64,000 bases of DNA, from positions 1 through 64,000 of the IMG/VR virus record IMGVR_UViG_3300027573_000021. One strand, given 5' to 3'. The position numbers and the translations under genes were made by a program. This DNA is from a virus. Below, in pieces: positions 63,995-64,000 of the stretch (position 1 is the first letter of the stretch; every line of letters starts with the position of its first letter). The notes under the pieces are model-generated. The model did no database searches. It had not been told where the DNA came from and saw only the letters and a list, made by a program, of their open reading frames with translations.

Positions 63995-64000
63995 CTGCCA

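Noticed and set aside
1-64000. Complete avoidance of CCWGG sites to explain the CCGG use
   Set aside because: CCTGG and CCAGG do occur (for example near 1389, 6296 and 17046), so avoidance is at most partial.
1-64000. Stop-codon reassignment as in some crAss-like phages
   Set aside because: TAA, TGA and TAG all end plausible genes, and the very long frames contain none of them.

Overview
The window looks like the middle of a large tailed-phage genome of the crAss-like group (order Crassvirales), infecting a member of the Bacteroidota. Evidence for this: (1) a continuous plus-strand virion block that runs ring/adaptor proteins, fibres, a PD-(D/E)XK nuclease, a 1610-residue tail-muzzle protein, two cargo-like proteins, then a 4236-residue polypeptide carrying a DFDVD metal-binding motif of the crAss virion RNA polymerase type; (2) a convergent minus-strand block of small and replication genes; (3) ThyX, uracil-DNA glycosylase, a DnaG-type primase and dNMP kinase, as in other crAss-like phages; (4) lipoprotein signals of Bacteroidota style and starts without a canonical Shine-Dalgarno sequence. 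All three stop codons terminate genes, so the code is standard. No tRNA, CRISPR array, insertion sequence or integrase was seen. No gene-free stretch reaches 300 bases; the longest gaps (about 80 to 110 bases) carry terminators or a structured RNA.

Layout. 1-3050: late structural genes ending in a terminator. 3133-11944: host-recognition genes: two Cys-rich proteins, a propeller protein, three mosaic fibre genes sharing duplicated modules, and a glycoside-hydrolase-like protein with PKD repeats. 12006-20612: tail assembly (nuclease, ring proteins, a possible HU/IHF-like protein, muzzle). 20633-43459: cargo and ejection proteins and the giant virion RNA polymerase, linked by ATGA or directly abutting junctions. 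43476-43552: a hairpin serving both converging blocks. 43551-50693: many small minus-strand genes, including a compositional island (45.2-47.0 kb) and a group of lipoprotein/membrane genes. 50710-56938: nucleotide metabolism and recombination (ThyX, methyltransferase, dNMP kinase, RecE-like exonuclease, RusA). 57659-61626: a four-gene ubiquitin-like cassette (Ubl, E2-like, JAB/JAMM peptidase, E1/ThiF). 61641-63994: uracil-DNA glycosylase, primase with a three-way-junction RNA in its leader, and a small gene at the edge.

How it fits together. The virion would inject its own RNA polymerase and cargo to start early transcription. The minus block would then make nucleotides, copy and recombine DNA, and remodel the host. 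The most unusual element is the phage-encoded Ubl-E2-JAB-E1 set embedded in the replication block, with a terminator placed right after the Ubl gene. All functional assignments come from motifs read by eye; no database search was run.
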